15,817 bases of DNA from Spirochaetaceae bacterium (lineage in GTDB: Bacteria; Spirochaetota; Spirochaetia; Treponematales; Breznakiellaceae): NCBI GenBank assembly GCA_031258625.1, contig JAIRMO010000030.1, positions 1 through 15,817 of the forward strand. The letters run 5' to 3'. A model generated the notes under the pieces. That model made no database searches, had not been told where the DNA came from, and saw only the letters and a list, made by a program, of their open reading frames with translations. Made by a program: the position numbers and the translations under genes. The number at the start of each line of letters is the position of its first letter. The first letter of the stretch is position 1. Shown in pieces: positions 1 to 7,891 of the stretch.

Positions 1-19
1 CCCCCCCCCCCCCCCCCCC
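1..19. repeat. 19-base poly-C tract at the window edge
   Basis: The window opens with 19 consecutive C residues. It could be the end of a genomic homopolymer that slips during replication, or an artefact at a contig edge. The rest of the tract, if any, lies outside the window, so its true length is unknown. Confidence 0.9.
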
Positions 20-34
20 TACAAGGTCTGCCTA

Positions 35-67
35 CCGGCCTAAACGCCGGGCTCTTTTCCCTTTTTA
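35..67 (+). terminator. possible Rho-independent terminator of an off-window gene
   Basis: CCGGC (35-39) pairs with GCCGG (46-50) across a six-base loop and is followed by a T-rich stretch broken by C residues (53-67). The stem is short, so the call is weak. The rest of 68-397 shows open frames on both strands, but none has a convincing start, ribosome-binding site or recognisable protein. Confidence 0.35.
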
Positions 68-293
68 TAGCGTTCTTTTCTCGTGTCTTCGGATCCCCCG
101 TGGGGAAGCCCGCTTTTCGGCTTTTCCGTGCGGTGTTTTCCCGGGGTTCGCCGTGACCAGGTGATCGCCGCGCCCCGGCGGCCGCCCGGTACGGGGCGGT
201 ATGATGGTGGTTTCAAAAAGAGGCCCCAGGGCAACGCCCGTTCCGCCAAGAATGTCGTTGCCTTGGGGATTTACTAAACGCAGGGTAATCATA

Positions 294-360
294 CCCCATA
301 GGGGGAATAATTACAATGCGGATAGTCCTCTTTTAAGTCCGATAAACGGACCCCATAGGG
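294..360. repeat. two CCCCATAGGG direct repeats upstream of the lipoprotein gene
   Basis: CCCCATAGGG occurs at 294-303 and again at 351-360, 57 bp apart. Each copy is close to an inverted repeat (CCC-CATA-GGG). The pair lies in the leader of the lipoprotein gene and could be an operator, but with only two short copies in a GC-rich region chance cannot be excluded. Confidence 0.3.
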
Positions 361-397
361 CAGCGAGTCCTGTGGATATTTATTGAAGGAGGGCTTT

Positions 398-2836
398 ATG
401 TTGAAAAAAAGCCTAATGTTTGTGAGCGTGTTACTCATATTAGGAGCGCTGTTATTGACCGGATGCTCAAACCCTACGGCAGGCGCCACCGGCGCGCCCG
501 GTCCTGCCGCGCCCGGTAGTAACACCGGGGGGAACGGCAATAATACGGGAAGTACCGGGGGTAGTGTAACCCAGCTCAGTGGTCCTACTGTTACTGCGGA
601 TGCTCTTAAGGGTGCGTTTGTTACCTTTGATAGAGTTGAGCTGTATGATGCAAGTGCCCAAACAGTAACGGGGCTTGTACCAACCGGAAAAACCCTGGCG
701 ATAAAGAACGCGAATGGGGTATCCATCGCTAATGGTGAATCGCTTGAGGTTCTGGGGACCCTTGAAATTGTCGAAGGTGCGTTAGACGCAAGCTACACCA
801 GTTCAGTCGGCTACCTCAAGGGGAGCGGTACTATTACCGGAACCGGCGCCCTTGCACTGCCGTACCTGAGTGGATCCGGCTCCCTTCCCGCCGGTGGAAT
901 TCATTACAAATCCGCGGACTTTCCGGACGGGAAAGTGGCTGCCGGTTCTCTTGTTACTGCTGCCGCAACCGCAGCCGGTAGTGCTATTAGCGCTACTGAA
1001 ATCGCAACAATTCTTGGCTCGGAGAGCGCGCTCGCCGTATATAATGCTACCGGTCTTATCGTCGCGAGTGTTCCGTCGGGCAAGGAACTTACCCTTACCG
1101 GCGCCGAAAACACGATAGCGGTTGCTTTTACCGGTGCGGCAACAACCGGGACCATCAATGTGGCCCCCGGCGCGGTTTTAACGGTATCCGCTAATGTTGA
1201 CCTTACCAACGGCGGGACCCTCAACGTACCGGCAGACGCGACTTTGAAGGTAAGCGGTACTTCTACCATAACCGATATTGCCGCTGCCCCAAAGAAAATC
1301 GCCATAGGCGGTACCATCGAACTTGCAAGCGGCGCGGCCCTGACCCTTGCGAATGCGGTTAGCCTTGCCACTGCCACGGTCGACGCGACAGCGGGCGCGG
1401 CAACCCTAACCCTGCCCACGGGAGATACAACAATCGGGGCGATCGTACTTAATACGGCGGATCTTACCATCGCAACCGCTACGGGCCTTACGGTTAGCAG
1501 TTTCACATCGGAGGGCGGCGGTATTAAAAGCGCGAGTGTTACAAAATACTATGCCGGCGCTAACTATGTAGAACTTGGTAGTGCGGGTGATAGCTTTGTC
1601 GTAACCGGCATTGCCAATAACGTATTCATGCTTAAAGATGGTACTATCACAGCCGGGCCGATCGCATTGTCGGGCGTAAGACTCAAGACGAATACTACCG
1701 GAATCACCGTAAGCCCTACCAACTTGCCGGTAACCACCCTTGATAAATTTGAAACCGGCAGCAAAATCACCTATAGCGATGCGATAACAACAGGAGTTTC
1801 CGGACCCCTCCCCATCCCGGCGGGCATAACTGTTGCTCTTGAGGCCGGTTCCACCCTCGAAAGCATTACCGGCCTTACGGTAAACGGCGTTCTCGACATC
1901 GGCGCGAACACGGCGTTGACCCTTGCCGGCATCACCGCCGGTACGGTAACAACCACCAGCCCCGGGAAGATTGTTTCGACCACCACAACCCCCGCGGTCT
2001 TGTCCGCGTTGCTCAGTAAAGCCGGCGCGGCCCTCAATATTGAGCAGGGCGGCAGTGTAACGTTGGACGGGGAAACAACGGTAAAAGCAGGTACGACGCT
2101 TACCCTTACGAACGGGGATCTCACGGTGGAAAGTGATAGTGGTTCCAACAAGGCGCTCACGGTGGCAGGCGCGGTCATCCTTGACGCCAGCTCAGGCGCC
2201 CCCAGCATAAAGACCGCCGGTAACGATGTCACCGAACCGGATATTACTATCACCGGCGGCGGTTCCATCACGGCGGGCGGTATCGTTATAAGCGGCGCGG
2301 GGGGAATAAATACCAACAAAGCAGTTACCCTGACAGAAGATGATCTTTCCCTGACCACAAGCAGTACCATCGTAATTACCAACAGCGCTCAAATTCAGGC
2401 GGGGGGGACAAACGGTATCCTCTTCAAAGCGGGCAAATATGCATTTGGAGCCGGTGAAACTGCTAATGTACTTACTATCAGTGACGCTAAACCAACACTT
2501 ACATTATCGGGCACTGCCCCTGGGTTAGAGATTGGAAACGACACCGCGTCCGAATTGGTTTTTGGTTCCAACAGTATCTATGTGGTGGCCGATAACGTCG
2601 GTTCGATTACACCCGGTACTACCGCATCGGTGAATACCGATGTTAAGCTGACGTTCAAGCCGGGCGCGCAGGTGAAGAGCGGTACCGGCGCATCCGCAAG
2701 TACTGCCGGTCCTGCTCTTGTTGCCGCGGGTACTGCCAATGCTAATGATACTATTTACACGGTAGGCGGTTCCGGTGATGTAACGGTAACTAAATCCGCT
2801 AGTGCTAGTGTGTGGAGCGCCGCGGTTACGTGGTAA
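398..2836 (+). CDS. large repetitive surface lipoprotein (adhesin-like)
   Basis: This encodes a predicted exported lipoprotein of 812 residues with no enzymatic motif. The ATG at 398 is chosen because GAAGGAGGG lies 4 bases upstream; the frame is open to a TTG at 383, which would overlap that site. Residues 1-23 form a lipoprotein signal: Lys at 3-4, a hydrophobic core, and lipobox LLTGC with Cys23. Residues about 27-58 are a Gly/Thr/Pro/Asn-rich linker. The rest is low-complexity Ala/Gly/Thr/Val sequence with many short imperfect beta-strand-like units (such as GGTLNVPADATLKVSG and AGTTLTLTNGDLTV), as expected for a beta-helix or stacked beta-sheet. It ends in an aromatic-containing tail (VWSAAVTW). 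A surface-exposed adhesin or structural role is inferred from architecture only. Followed by a strong terminator, so probably monocistronic. Confidence 0.85.
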   Translation: MLKKSLMFVSVLLILGALLLTGCSNPTAGATGAPGPAAPGSNTGGNGNNTGSTGGSVTQLSGPTVTADALKGAFVTFDRVELYDASAQTVTGLVPTGKTLAIKNANGVSIANGESLEVLGTLEIVEGALDASYTSSVGYLKGSGTITGTGALALPYLSGSGSLPAGGIHYKSADFPDGKVAAGSLVTAAATAAGSAISATEIATILGSESALAVYNATGLIVASVPSGKELTLTGAENTIAVAFTGAATTGTINVAPGAVLTVSANVDLTNGGTLNVPADATLKVSGTSTITDIAAAPKKIAIGGTIELASGAALTLANAVSLATATVDATAGAATLTLPTGDTTIGAIVLNTADLTIATATGLTVSSFTSEGGGIKSASVTKYYAGANYVELGSAGDSFVVTGIANNVFMLKDGTITAGPIALSGVRLKTNTTGITVSPTNLPVTTLDKFETGSKITYSDAITTGVSGPLPIPAGITVALEAGSTLESITGLTVNGVLDIGANTALTLAGITAGTVTTTSPGKIVSTTTTPAVLSALLSKAGAALNIEQGGSVTLDGETTVKAGTTLTLTNGDLTVESDSGSNKALTVAGAVILDASSGAPSIKTAGNDVTEPDITITGGGSITAGGIVISGAGGINTNKAVTLTEDDLSLTTSSTIVITNSAQIQAGGTNGILFKAGKYAFGAGETANVLTISDAKPTLTLSGTAPGLEIGNDTASELVFGSNSIYVVADNVGSITPGTTASVNTDVKLTFKPGAQVKSGTGASASTAGPALVAAGTANANDTIYTVGGSGDVTVTKSASASVWSAAVTW

Positions 2837-2860
2837 CCCATACGCAACGTTTTTTGTAAA

Positions 2861-2896
2861 CAGGGGGATGTCCAACCGGGCGTCCCCCGTTTTTTC
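2861..2896 (+). terminator. Rho-independent terminator of the lipoprotein gene
   Basis: GGGGGATGTCC (2863-2873) pairs fully, with two G-T wobbles, with GGGCGTCCCCC (2878-2888) around an AACC tetraloop, followed by G and six T. It lies 26 bp after the lipoprotein stop. The minus strand of the same hairpin is followed by a poorer T run, so it may act weakly on the convergent gene. Confidence 0.9.
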
Positions 2897-2949
2897 TCCG
2901 GCGGCTTTTAAAGGGGGAATTACCGTAAAGGAAACGCTCCCGTCCGGGC

Positions 2950-3696
2950 CTACCGTACAACCGCTTCGGAAGCGATATGGCCCTCCCGGGTGTAGACCCG
3001 GTTGGCGTTGCGGGGGTCGGGAATCCGCTCCCCCCGGTGGAAAAAGACGTATTGATAGACCCCCGGCGGTACGGGCAGGACCAGGGAGTATACCCCCGGG
3101 GATTTTTCCGGCAGCTCGTACATAAAGGGGTCCCAGCCGTTAAAATCCCCCCCCACGGTAATGGTTTCCCCCGGCGGGGCGGTGTAGGTAAAGGTAAGAC
3201 AGCCCGGCGGGGTGTCAACCGGGGGAAAGGGCCGGTTCAGGGGAGGAAGGGGAATAAACGACCGGATCTGCCCCGAAGCCGGATCGATCCGGCTCAGGGG
3301 GTTCAGGGGGTCATAGGTCCACAGGCCGTCGATAACCAGGCGGTATTCCACATCCGTAAGCCCCTCGGGGATGGCGAACACATAAAATAAAATCCCCGAA
3401 TCCCGGTAAACGGCGGCGGGCTGTTTTTTCCCCCCGGGCGGCGCTTCCTCCGGCTCGTCGGTAACCAAAAGTTTTTGGAACCAGTATACCCGGGAAAAAC
3501 CCTCGTGGGAAAAGGCGATACCCACCCTTCGGTGGGAAGACGGCGCGGTGAACAAGACCCCGTCCTCATAAATTTCCGGCCTTCCCGGGCCGTTTAGGGT
3601 CAAAAGATGATCGATAAATTGATAAGATTCTGTATCCAACGCCCCTATATTGCCGATAATAGCCATAAGGAACAGTAACCCCATGTACTTTTTCAT
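2950..3696 (-). CDS. exported two-domain glycogen-binding (CBM48/E-set) protein
   Basis: A 248-residue protein with a probable signal peptide (MKKYMGLLFLMAIIGNIGA), so it is likely periplasmic or exported. It appears to hold two immunoglobulin-like E-set domains of the kind found at the N-terminus of isoamylase and in AMPK glycogen-binding modules. The first (about 43-130) contains VEYRLVIDGLWTYDP; the second (about 166-235) contains GGDFNGWDPF (182-191) and PPGVYQYVFF, the usual CBM48 signatures. No glycoside hydrolase domain follows, so it probably binds polysaccharide or acts as a structural protein rather than cleaving glucan. The ATG at 3696 has no Shine-Dalgarno sequence. It is divergent from the TPR gene with only 40 bp between the starts. 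The ligand is unknown. Confidence 0.8.
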   Translation of the reverse strand: MKKYMGLLFLMAIIGNIGALDTESYQFIDHLLTLNGPGRPEIYEDGVLFTAPSSHRRVGIAFSHEGFSRVYWFQKLLVTDEPEEAPPGGKKQPAAVYRDSGILFYVFAIPEGLTDVEYRLVIDGLWTYDPLNPLSRIDPASGQIRSFIPLPPLNRPFPPVDTPPGCLTFTYTAPPGETITVGGDFNGWDPFMYELPEKSPGVYSLVLPVPPGVYQYVFFHRGERIPDPRNANRVYTREGHIASEAVVR

Positions 3697-3700
3697 CTTA

Positions 3701-3729
3701 TTTACAATTATCGGTTAATGTTTCAATAT
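3701..3729 (+). promoter_or_regulatory. putative promoter of the TPR gene (leaderless geometry)
   Basis: TTTACA (3701-3706), a 17-bp spacer and CAATAT (3724-3729) lie so that transcription would start at or next to the ATG at 3737. The -10 element is poor (3 of 6), so this is a suggestion only. The 40-bp divergent gap must hold promoters for both neighbouring genes. Confidence 0.3.
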
Positions 3730-3736
3730 CTTAATT

Positions 3737-6700
3737 ATGCCGTCATTAAAGCAGCTTAAAGAATTTAAACTATCTTTTCTTGATATCGGCCGCGAAGGCG
3801 CTGCTTTATTCGAGCAAAATATACCCGATGACGATCTTCCCCTGCCCGATTCGGAGCCGGTTGCCCCTCCTCCGCCCGCCGAAACCGGGGCCGGCCTTGA
3901 CGGGGCCGATGCCGCCGGCCTTGACGGGGACGGCCTTGAGCCGGATGCCGAGGAGTTTGATTTTAGCACTTTTTTGGATACCATCCCCGATGACCTATCC
4001 ATCCCGGATCCCGGCCTCCCCGATATCCCCGAAGCCGCCGGGCCCGCCCCGGACGGCCTCCCCGGCGACGGCCTCCCCCCGCCGGTGGAGGATGACGAAT
4101 TTAAGGACTCCGACGCCTTATTGCGGGGATTAGCGGATGATGTTGAATCCCCCCCGGCGGACTCCGGCCCGGCCGGTTCCGGGGACTTCCCGGAGGATTT
4201 GGATTTTTCCGCGGAGCCGGATTTTGGGGAAGACCTCCTGACCAATCCCGGGCCGGAGGATGAGGCGTCGGGGGATGATTTACCGTCCGCGGAAGATTTT
4301 GGGGATTTTTCCATCCCCGATATGGATCTGGATTCGGATCTGGGGGAAGAAGCCGAAACGCCCCCGCCGGATTTTCCGCCGGCCCCGGAACCCCCTCCCG
4401 CTTTTGAGGCTCCGCCCCCTGAGGCATCCGGTCCCGGTGATGAGGCCGGCGCCCCTTCCCCGGACGTATCGGAGGACCTTTTATCGGATACCGGGCCGGC
4501 GCCTGACGGGGAGGAACCGCTTCCGGCGGAACCGGAAACCGTGGATAGCGGGGACCTGACCCTTTCCATTCCCGAAACGGAACTCGACAACATCGAAATT
4601 CCCATCCCCAGAAATGACATCCCCGAGGATGTTCCCGGCCCCGAACCGGAAACCGCGGATACCTTTGAAGACTTCACCCTGGACCCCAAAGCGCCGGGAG
4701 CGGGGTTTGGGGAGACCCCCCCGGCCGGTTCCGGGAGTTTTGCCGATTTGGAAGAATTTTCCCTTAGCGGCCTGGCCGATTTTGACGCGTCCATCCTGGG
4801 GGAAACGGAGCAGCCCGGGCCGGGGAAAGAAACCGTCCAGTCGGTGGAGGAGATTCGTCTGGAGGACGAGGATCTATCCCGGCTGCAGGAGGCCCTTGGC
4901 TCATATCCCCTGAACCTCCGAATTGCCTGTGAGGAGATAATCGCCGAACAGACGGCCGCCCCGAACCTGATGTCGGCCCTGGTGAAATTACTGGTAGAAG
5001 GCGCTCCCCCCAAGGCAGTCGCCTCCCTGGCGGGGAAAATTCTGGGACAGACCATTCCGATTCCCAAGAGTTTTGAAAAAAGAACCGGTGAAGCCCTGGA
5101 AATTGAACAGTCGAGTTTTTCCTATATTTTTATCCATAAGTTCCTCCCCGTATTGCGGCTTGTGGCGTTTGTTTCCCTGGTGGTATTATCCCTCTTTTAT
5201 TTGGGTTACCGCTTTATCTATATCCCGCTACGGGCCAATTCGATCTATCAGGCCGGGTATGAACGGATAGAAGCGGGCGAATTTGCCCGGGCAAATGAGC
5301 GGTTTACCGAAGCCTTCAAGCTGCACCGGGTAAAAAATTGGTTTTACCGTTACGCCGAAGCCTTTCGGGATATGCGGCAATATATTTACGCCGAAGAAAA
5401 ATATGACGAACTCCTCCGGTACTACCCCCGGGACAAAAGGGGCGCCCTGGATTATGCCGATCTGGAAACCAACTACCTGAACAATTACCCCAAGGCGGAT
5501 AGTATCCTGCGAAGAAATATTTTGGATTACGCCGTGGATGACCGGGAGGCCCTCCTTGCCCTGGGGGATACCAACCTTGCCTGGGGTGAAATTGACCCCG
5601 CCCGCTATGAGGACGCCCGCCAGGCGTATGCCCGTCTTTTGGAACGTTACGGCTGGCAGGACCCCATCGTTGAACGGATGATGAAGTATTTTATCCGAAT
5701 CGATGATTTGGGGCAGGTGATACCCCTTCAAAATTATTTTTTAAATTCTTCCCGGAAAAGAAATATTACCCCCGAGACCTTGGCGGAATTGGGGGGCTAC
5801 CTTCTGGACAAACGGTTTGAGGAAGTCCGGGGGGTTCCTGATGAAAACATCAGCCGTATAGACGGTATCCGGGATATACTGCTCCGGGCGGTTGCCCAGG
5901 ATCCCGCCCTTCCCGAATCCCATTACCACCTTGCCCGGTACTATAGCCGGTACGGCCAGGGTAACGATGAGCGGCAAACCCTCAAAACGGCGGTTGCCGC
6001 CTTTAAGGCCGCCCCGGAAAAATCCGCCAAGCGGGTCGGGTACCGGATCGATGCCCTCCGCCGGTATGCCGAGACCCTTATCAACGCCCGGGAATTTTTC
6101 CCCGCGGAAGAACAGCTCACCGAGGGGATCAACCTGTACGAAGACGGGATAAGCCGCCGGCTCTTTTCCCCTTCTCCCGAATTGGGCCGGCTCTATGCGG
6201 TTCTGGGGGATCTGGAATATTTTGTCAAGGACGGAAACATGGAGGCGGCGATTGAATATTACCGCCGTTCAGAACGTAACGGATGGGCCCCGCCGGAAAT
6301 GCAATACCGGATGGGTTCCGCCTATTACCGCCTGCGGCAATGGGAGCCGGCCCTGGAACGGTTCTTTACCGCCTCCGTTGAAATGCCCCTGAACCGGCGG
6401 CTTTTATATGCCCTGGGAAACGCCTCCTATATGCGGGGGGATTATCATACCGCCCAGGGTTATTACAGCCGGCTTTTGGACACCTTGGATAATGAGCGGG
6501 CCCATTTCCCCCTGCTCACCCCCCATGACCAGAGCGAACACATGGAACTGGCGGAACGGCTGATGGTTGCCCGGAACAACCTGGGGGTAACCATGGAAGC
6601 CCTGGCGGAACAGACCGGTAATAACGGCTACCGTTCCCGGGCCCTGGGTCTGTATGCCGAGTCCGCCCGGGCCTGGGATGCCATTACCCGCAACCCCGAA

Positions 6701-6907
6701 ACCATGGTCCGCACCGGGGCCGCGGATCTTTCCACCCCCGGGGTGAATCTGGCGTACCTCAATTCCCGTAACGCCCTCAACCCCGTACCGGATTACGAAT
6801 TCCAAATATACCCCCACATCGACAAGGACGTTTTTGAACCTTCGGCCTGGGAGACCCTTGTCCCCGCGAATTACCGTCTTTCCGATGAAATTACCTTTTA
6901 CCATTGA
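3737..6907 (+). CDS. membrane-anchored TPR protein with acidic Pro-rich N-terminus, candidate FlcA-like flagellar collar protein
   Basis: This 1056-residue protein has three parts. Residues 1-15 are basic or polar, and about 27-380 is a very acidic Pro/Asp/Glu/Gly-rich region, probably disordered. A folded cytoplasmic segment (about 385-465) leads to one transmembrane helix (about 469-497). After that, tetratricopeptide-like helical repeats run from about 500 to 960, including AYYRLRQWEPALERF and LGNASYMRGDYHTAQGYYSR. With an N-in topology the TPR part would be periplasmic. Spirochaetes have a periplasmic flagellar-motor collar protein of similar build (FlcA, BB0236 in Borrelia); the match here is from architecture and memory of the family, not from a search. 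No Shine-Dalgarno sequence precedes the ATG. The stop codon overlaps the tRNA-Val promoter. The alternative is a generic TPR scaffold protein. Confidence 0.8.
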   Translation: MPSLKQLKEFKLSFLDIGREGAALFEQNIPDDDLPLPDSEPVAPPPPAETGAGLDGADAAGLDGDGLEPDAEEFDFSTFLDTIPDDLSIPDPGLPDIPEAAGPAPDGLPGDGLPPPVEDDEFKDSDALLRGLADDVESPPADSGPAGSGDFPEDLDFSAEPDFGEDLLTNPGPEDEASGDDLPSAEDFGDFSIPDMDLDSDLGEEAETPPPDFPPAPEPPPAFEAPPPEASGPGDEAGAPSPDVSEDLLSDTGPAPDGEEPLPAEPETVDSGDLTLSIPETELDNIEIPIPRNDIPEDVPGPEPETADTFEDFTLDPKAPGAGFGETPPAGSGSFADLEEFSLSGLADFDASILGETEQPGPGKETVQSVEEIRLEDEDLSRLQEALGSYPLNLRIACEEIIAEQTAAPNLMSALVKLLVEGAPPKAVASLAGKILGQTIPIPKSFEKRTGEALEIEQSSFSYIFIHKFLPVLRLVAFVSLVVLSLFYLGYRFIYIPLRANSIYQAGYERIEAGEFARANERFTEAFKLHRVKNWFYRYAEAFRDMRQYIYAEEKYDELLRYYPRDKRGALDYADLETNYLNNYPKADSILRRNILDYAVDDREALLALGDTNLAWGEIDPARYEDARQAYARLLERYGWQDPIVERMMKYFIRIDDLGQVIPLQNYFLNSSRKRNITPETLAELGGYLLDKRFEEVRGVPDENISRIDGIRDILLRAVAQDPALPESHYHLARYYSRYGQGNDERQTLKTAVAAFKAAPEKSAKRVGYRIDALRRYAETLINAREFFPAEEQLTEGINLYEDGISRRLFSPSPELGRLYAVLGDLEYFVKDGNMEAAIEYYRRSERNGWAPPEMQYRMGSAYYRLRQWEPALERFFTASVEMPLNRRLLYALGNASYMRGDYHTAQGYYSRLLDTLDNERAHFPLLTPHDQSEHMELAERLMVARNNLGVTMEALAEQTGNNGYRSRALGLYAESARAWDAITRNPETMVRTGAADLSTPGVNLAYLNSRNALNPVPDYEFQIYPHIDKDVFEPSAWETLVPANYRLSDEITFYH

Positions 6908-6933
6908 CACGTTCCCCGGCGGGATGGTATTAT
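6904..6933 (+). promoter_or_regulatory. promoter of tRNA-Val
   Basis: A perfect -35 (TTGACA, 6904-6909), an 18-bp spacer and TATTAT (6928-6933, 5 of 6) predict a start near 6940, about six bases before the mature tRNA. The -35 contains the TGA stop codon of the TPR gene. Confidence 0.75.
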
Positions 6934-6945
6934 TTCTTCTATACC

Positions 6946-7017
6946 GGACGATTAACTCAGCGGGAGAGTGCTACCTTCACACGGTAGAAGTCACTGGTTC
7001 AAATCCAGTATCGTCCA
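6946..7017 (+). tRNA. tRNA-Val (anticodon CAC)
   Basis: All four arms are visible. The acceptor stem is GGACGAT (6946-6952) with ATCGTCC (7010-7016), discriminator A at 7017. The D arm is ACTC/GAGT. The anticodon stem is CTACC/GGTAG with loop TTCACAC, giving anticodon CAC (codon GUG). A five-base variable loop and T arm ACTGG-TTCAAAT-CCAGT complete it. The 3' CCA is not encoded. It has its own strong promoter and forms one edge of the degraded toxin-antitoxin island, as is common for tRNA genes beside acquired DNA. Confidence 0.95.
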
Positions 7018-7044
7018 GAGCAGGTAAAACACGGCGCGTAACGG

Positions 7045-7057
7045 CTGGATTTGAACC
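7045..7057 (-). repeat. 13-bp inverted copy of the tRNA-Val T arm
   Basis: On the minus strand this reads GGTTCAAATCCAG, identical to 6996-7008 in the T arm of the tRNA. It lies 36 bp beyond that segment in opposite orientation. No other tRNA arms can be built around it, so it is not a second tRNA. It may be a scar of recombination at the tRNA. Confidence 0.6.
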
Positions 7058-7127
7058 GGAGCCCCGTGCCCCGGAAAGGCGCAGGCTTCCTCTCAGAGCG
7101 GCGGCCAGGGCTTGGGGTGATCGGCGG

Positions 7128-7388
7128 TTACTGAATAACCGGCTCCCGGGGCTTTAGTTTGCCCTGGCCGGATAGGTTGACGATCCTTGAAGAAAGCCCA
7201 CGCCGTGCCAAGACTTCTCGACCTCTGGCATTTATAAACGCTACTTTTTCTGCCCCGGACATTCCGGCGGTCTCATCCTGAAGCATGAGGCGGGCGGCGT
7301 GTATTTCCCTGATAGGCTCTAAAGCCCCCGCCATATCGGGATCATTGAGAAGCCGGGGATCATTCATGTAATCGTCTATGGTTTTCAT
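7128..7388 (-). CDS. small protein coupled to the PIN-toxin gene, possible antitoxin
   Basis: An 86-residue, largely helical, charged protein of unrecognised family. It begins MKTIDDYMNDPRLLNDPDM and contains a Met/Asp/Glu-rich segment (about 25-60) and a basic C-terminal third. Its ATG (7388-7386) overlaps the TGA of the PIN-domain gene in an ATGA arrangement, so the two are translationally coupled. Position and size suggest the partner of the PIN toxin, with toxin first and antitoxin second as in higBA and mqsRA. It has no visible DNA-binding fold such as ribbon-helix-helix or AbrB. Unlike several upstream neighbours it has no obvious frame break. Function is inferred from context only. Confidence 0.6.
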   Translation of the reverse strand: MKTIDDYMNDPRLLNDPDMAGALEPIREIHAARLMLQDETAGMSGAEKVAFINARGREVLARRGLSSRIVNLSGQGKLKPREPVIQ

Positions 7389-7868
7389 AATTCCAACACC
7401 TCCGCAGGCTTATATATTCCAATGCCCTGATAGCCTTCCCGCTTGTTCACCCGGCGGACCCGTTCAATCGTCCAGGGCCGGACAATATGATTAAAATTCA
7501 GGCTCACTATAAAGTCTAGACCGTTGACCGTAGTAATAGCAATATGAGCCGCATCCGTTTCCCAGGCAGGGGAGACCGTTTCTTCCTGGATATACAGAGC
7601 CGTCATGCGATCAACTTCGGTTGTTACTTCAAGAAAGGTTATACCGTAACTTTCAATAAGGCCCCACATTTTTTCCCTCTTCTCCGGGGCTTTCTCTTTG
7701 TCAATTTCATCTGTAGCAAGAACGGACGTATTAAGGTTCAAACTGCCCGGCTTTTATCAGATCAAAAACCTGACGAACCTGGCCCTTCAATACCCGGTAA
7801 CCCGGACCATCCGGGGCATGATAAAAATTGAACATCGTGGTCTCAAGATAGATTTTCGGGATGGTCAT
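7385..7868 (-). pseudogene. PIN-domain (VapC-like) toxin broken by a one-base frameshift
   Basis: Two adjacent reading frames together make one PIN-family protein of about 160 residues. The first (from 7868) begins MTIPKIYLETTMFNFYHAPD and ends in ...IKAGQFEP followed by TAA. The second continues TSVLATDEID, carries TDAAHIAITTVNGLDFIVS with acidic residues typical of PIN ribonucleases, and ends at 7385. Removing one A at about 7732-7733 restores GQFEPYTSVLATDE in one frame. The ATG at 7868 is chosen because GGGGAGAAG precedes it. VapC-type toxins cleave RNA, often tRNA; as read, the protein would be cut to about 45 residues and inactive. A sequencing error is the alternative. Confidence 0.75.
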
Positions 7869-7871
7869 ACC

Positions 7872-7891
7872 TTCTCCCCGGCGTCGTTCAT
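7872..7891. repeat. 20-bp gene-junction repeat, copy 1
   Basis: TTCTCCCCGGCGTCGTTCAT is repeated exactly at 8444-8463. On the minus strand it carries the GGGGAGAAG ribosome-binding site of the following gene, here the PIN toxin. Confidence 0.9.

Noticed and set aside
65..292. 75-codon minus-strand frame starting MITLRLVNPQGN, and overlapping frames in the first 300 bases
   Set aside because: No recognisable family, and frames on both strands are equally open; too weak to call a gene.
904..2382. Long antisense frames inside the lipoprotein gene
   Set aside because: Low-complexity Val/Ala/Pro products caused by the repetitive sense sequence; sense strand has the signal peptide, start site and terminator.
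3715..5067. 450-codon open frame antisense to the acidic part of the TPR gene
   Set aside because: It is Ser/Gly/Pro-rich with no domain and mirrors the skewed codon composition of the acidic region; no ribosome-binding site.
7020..7127. Possible second tRNA on the minus strand after tRNA-Val
   Set aside because: Only a T-arm-like 13-mer is present; no matching acceptor, D or anticodon arm could be built.
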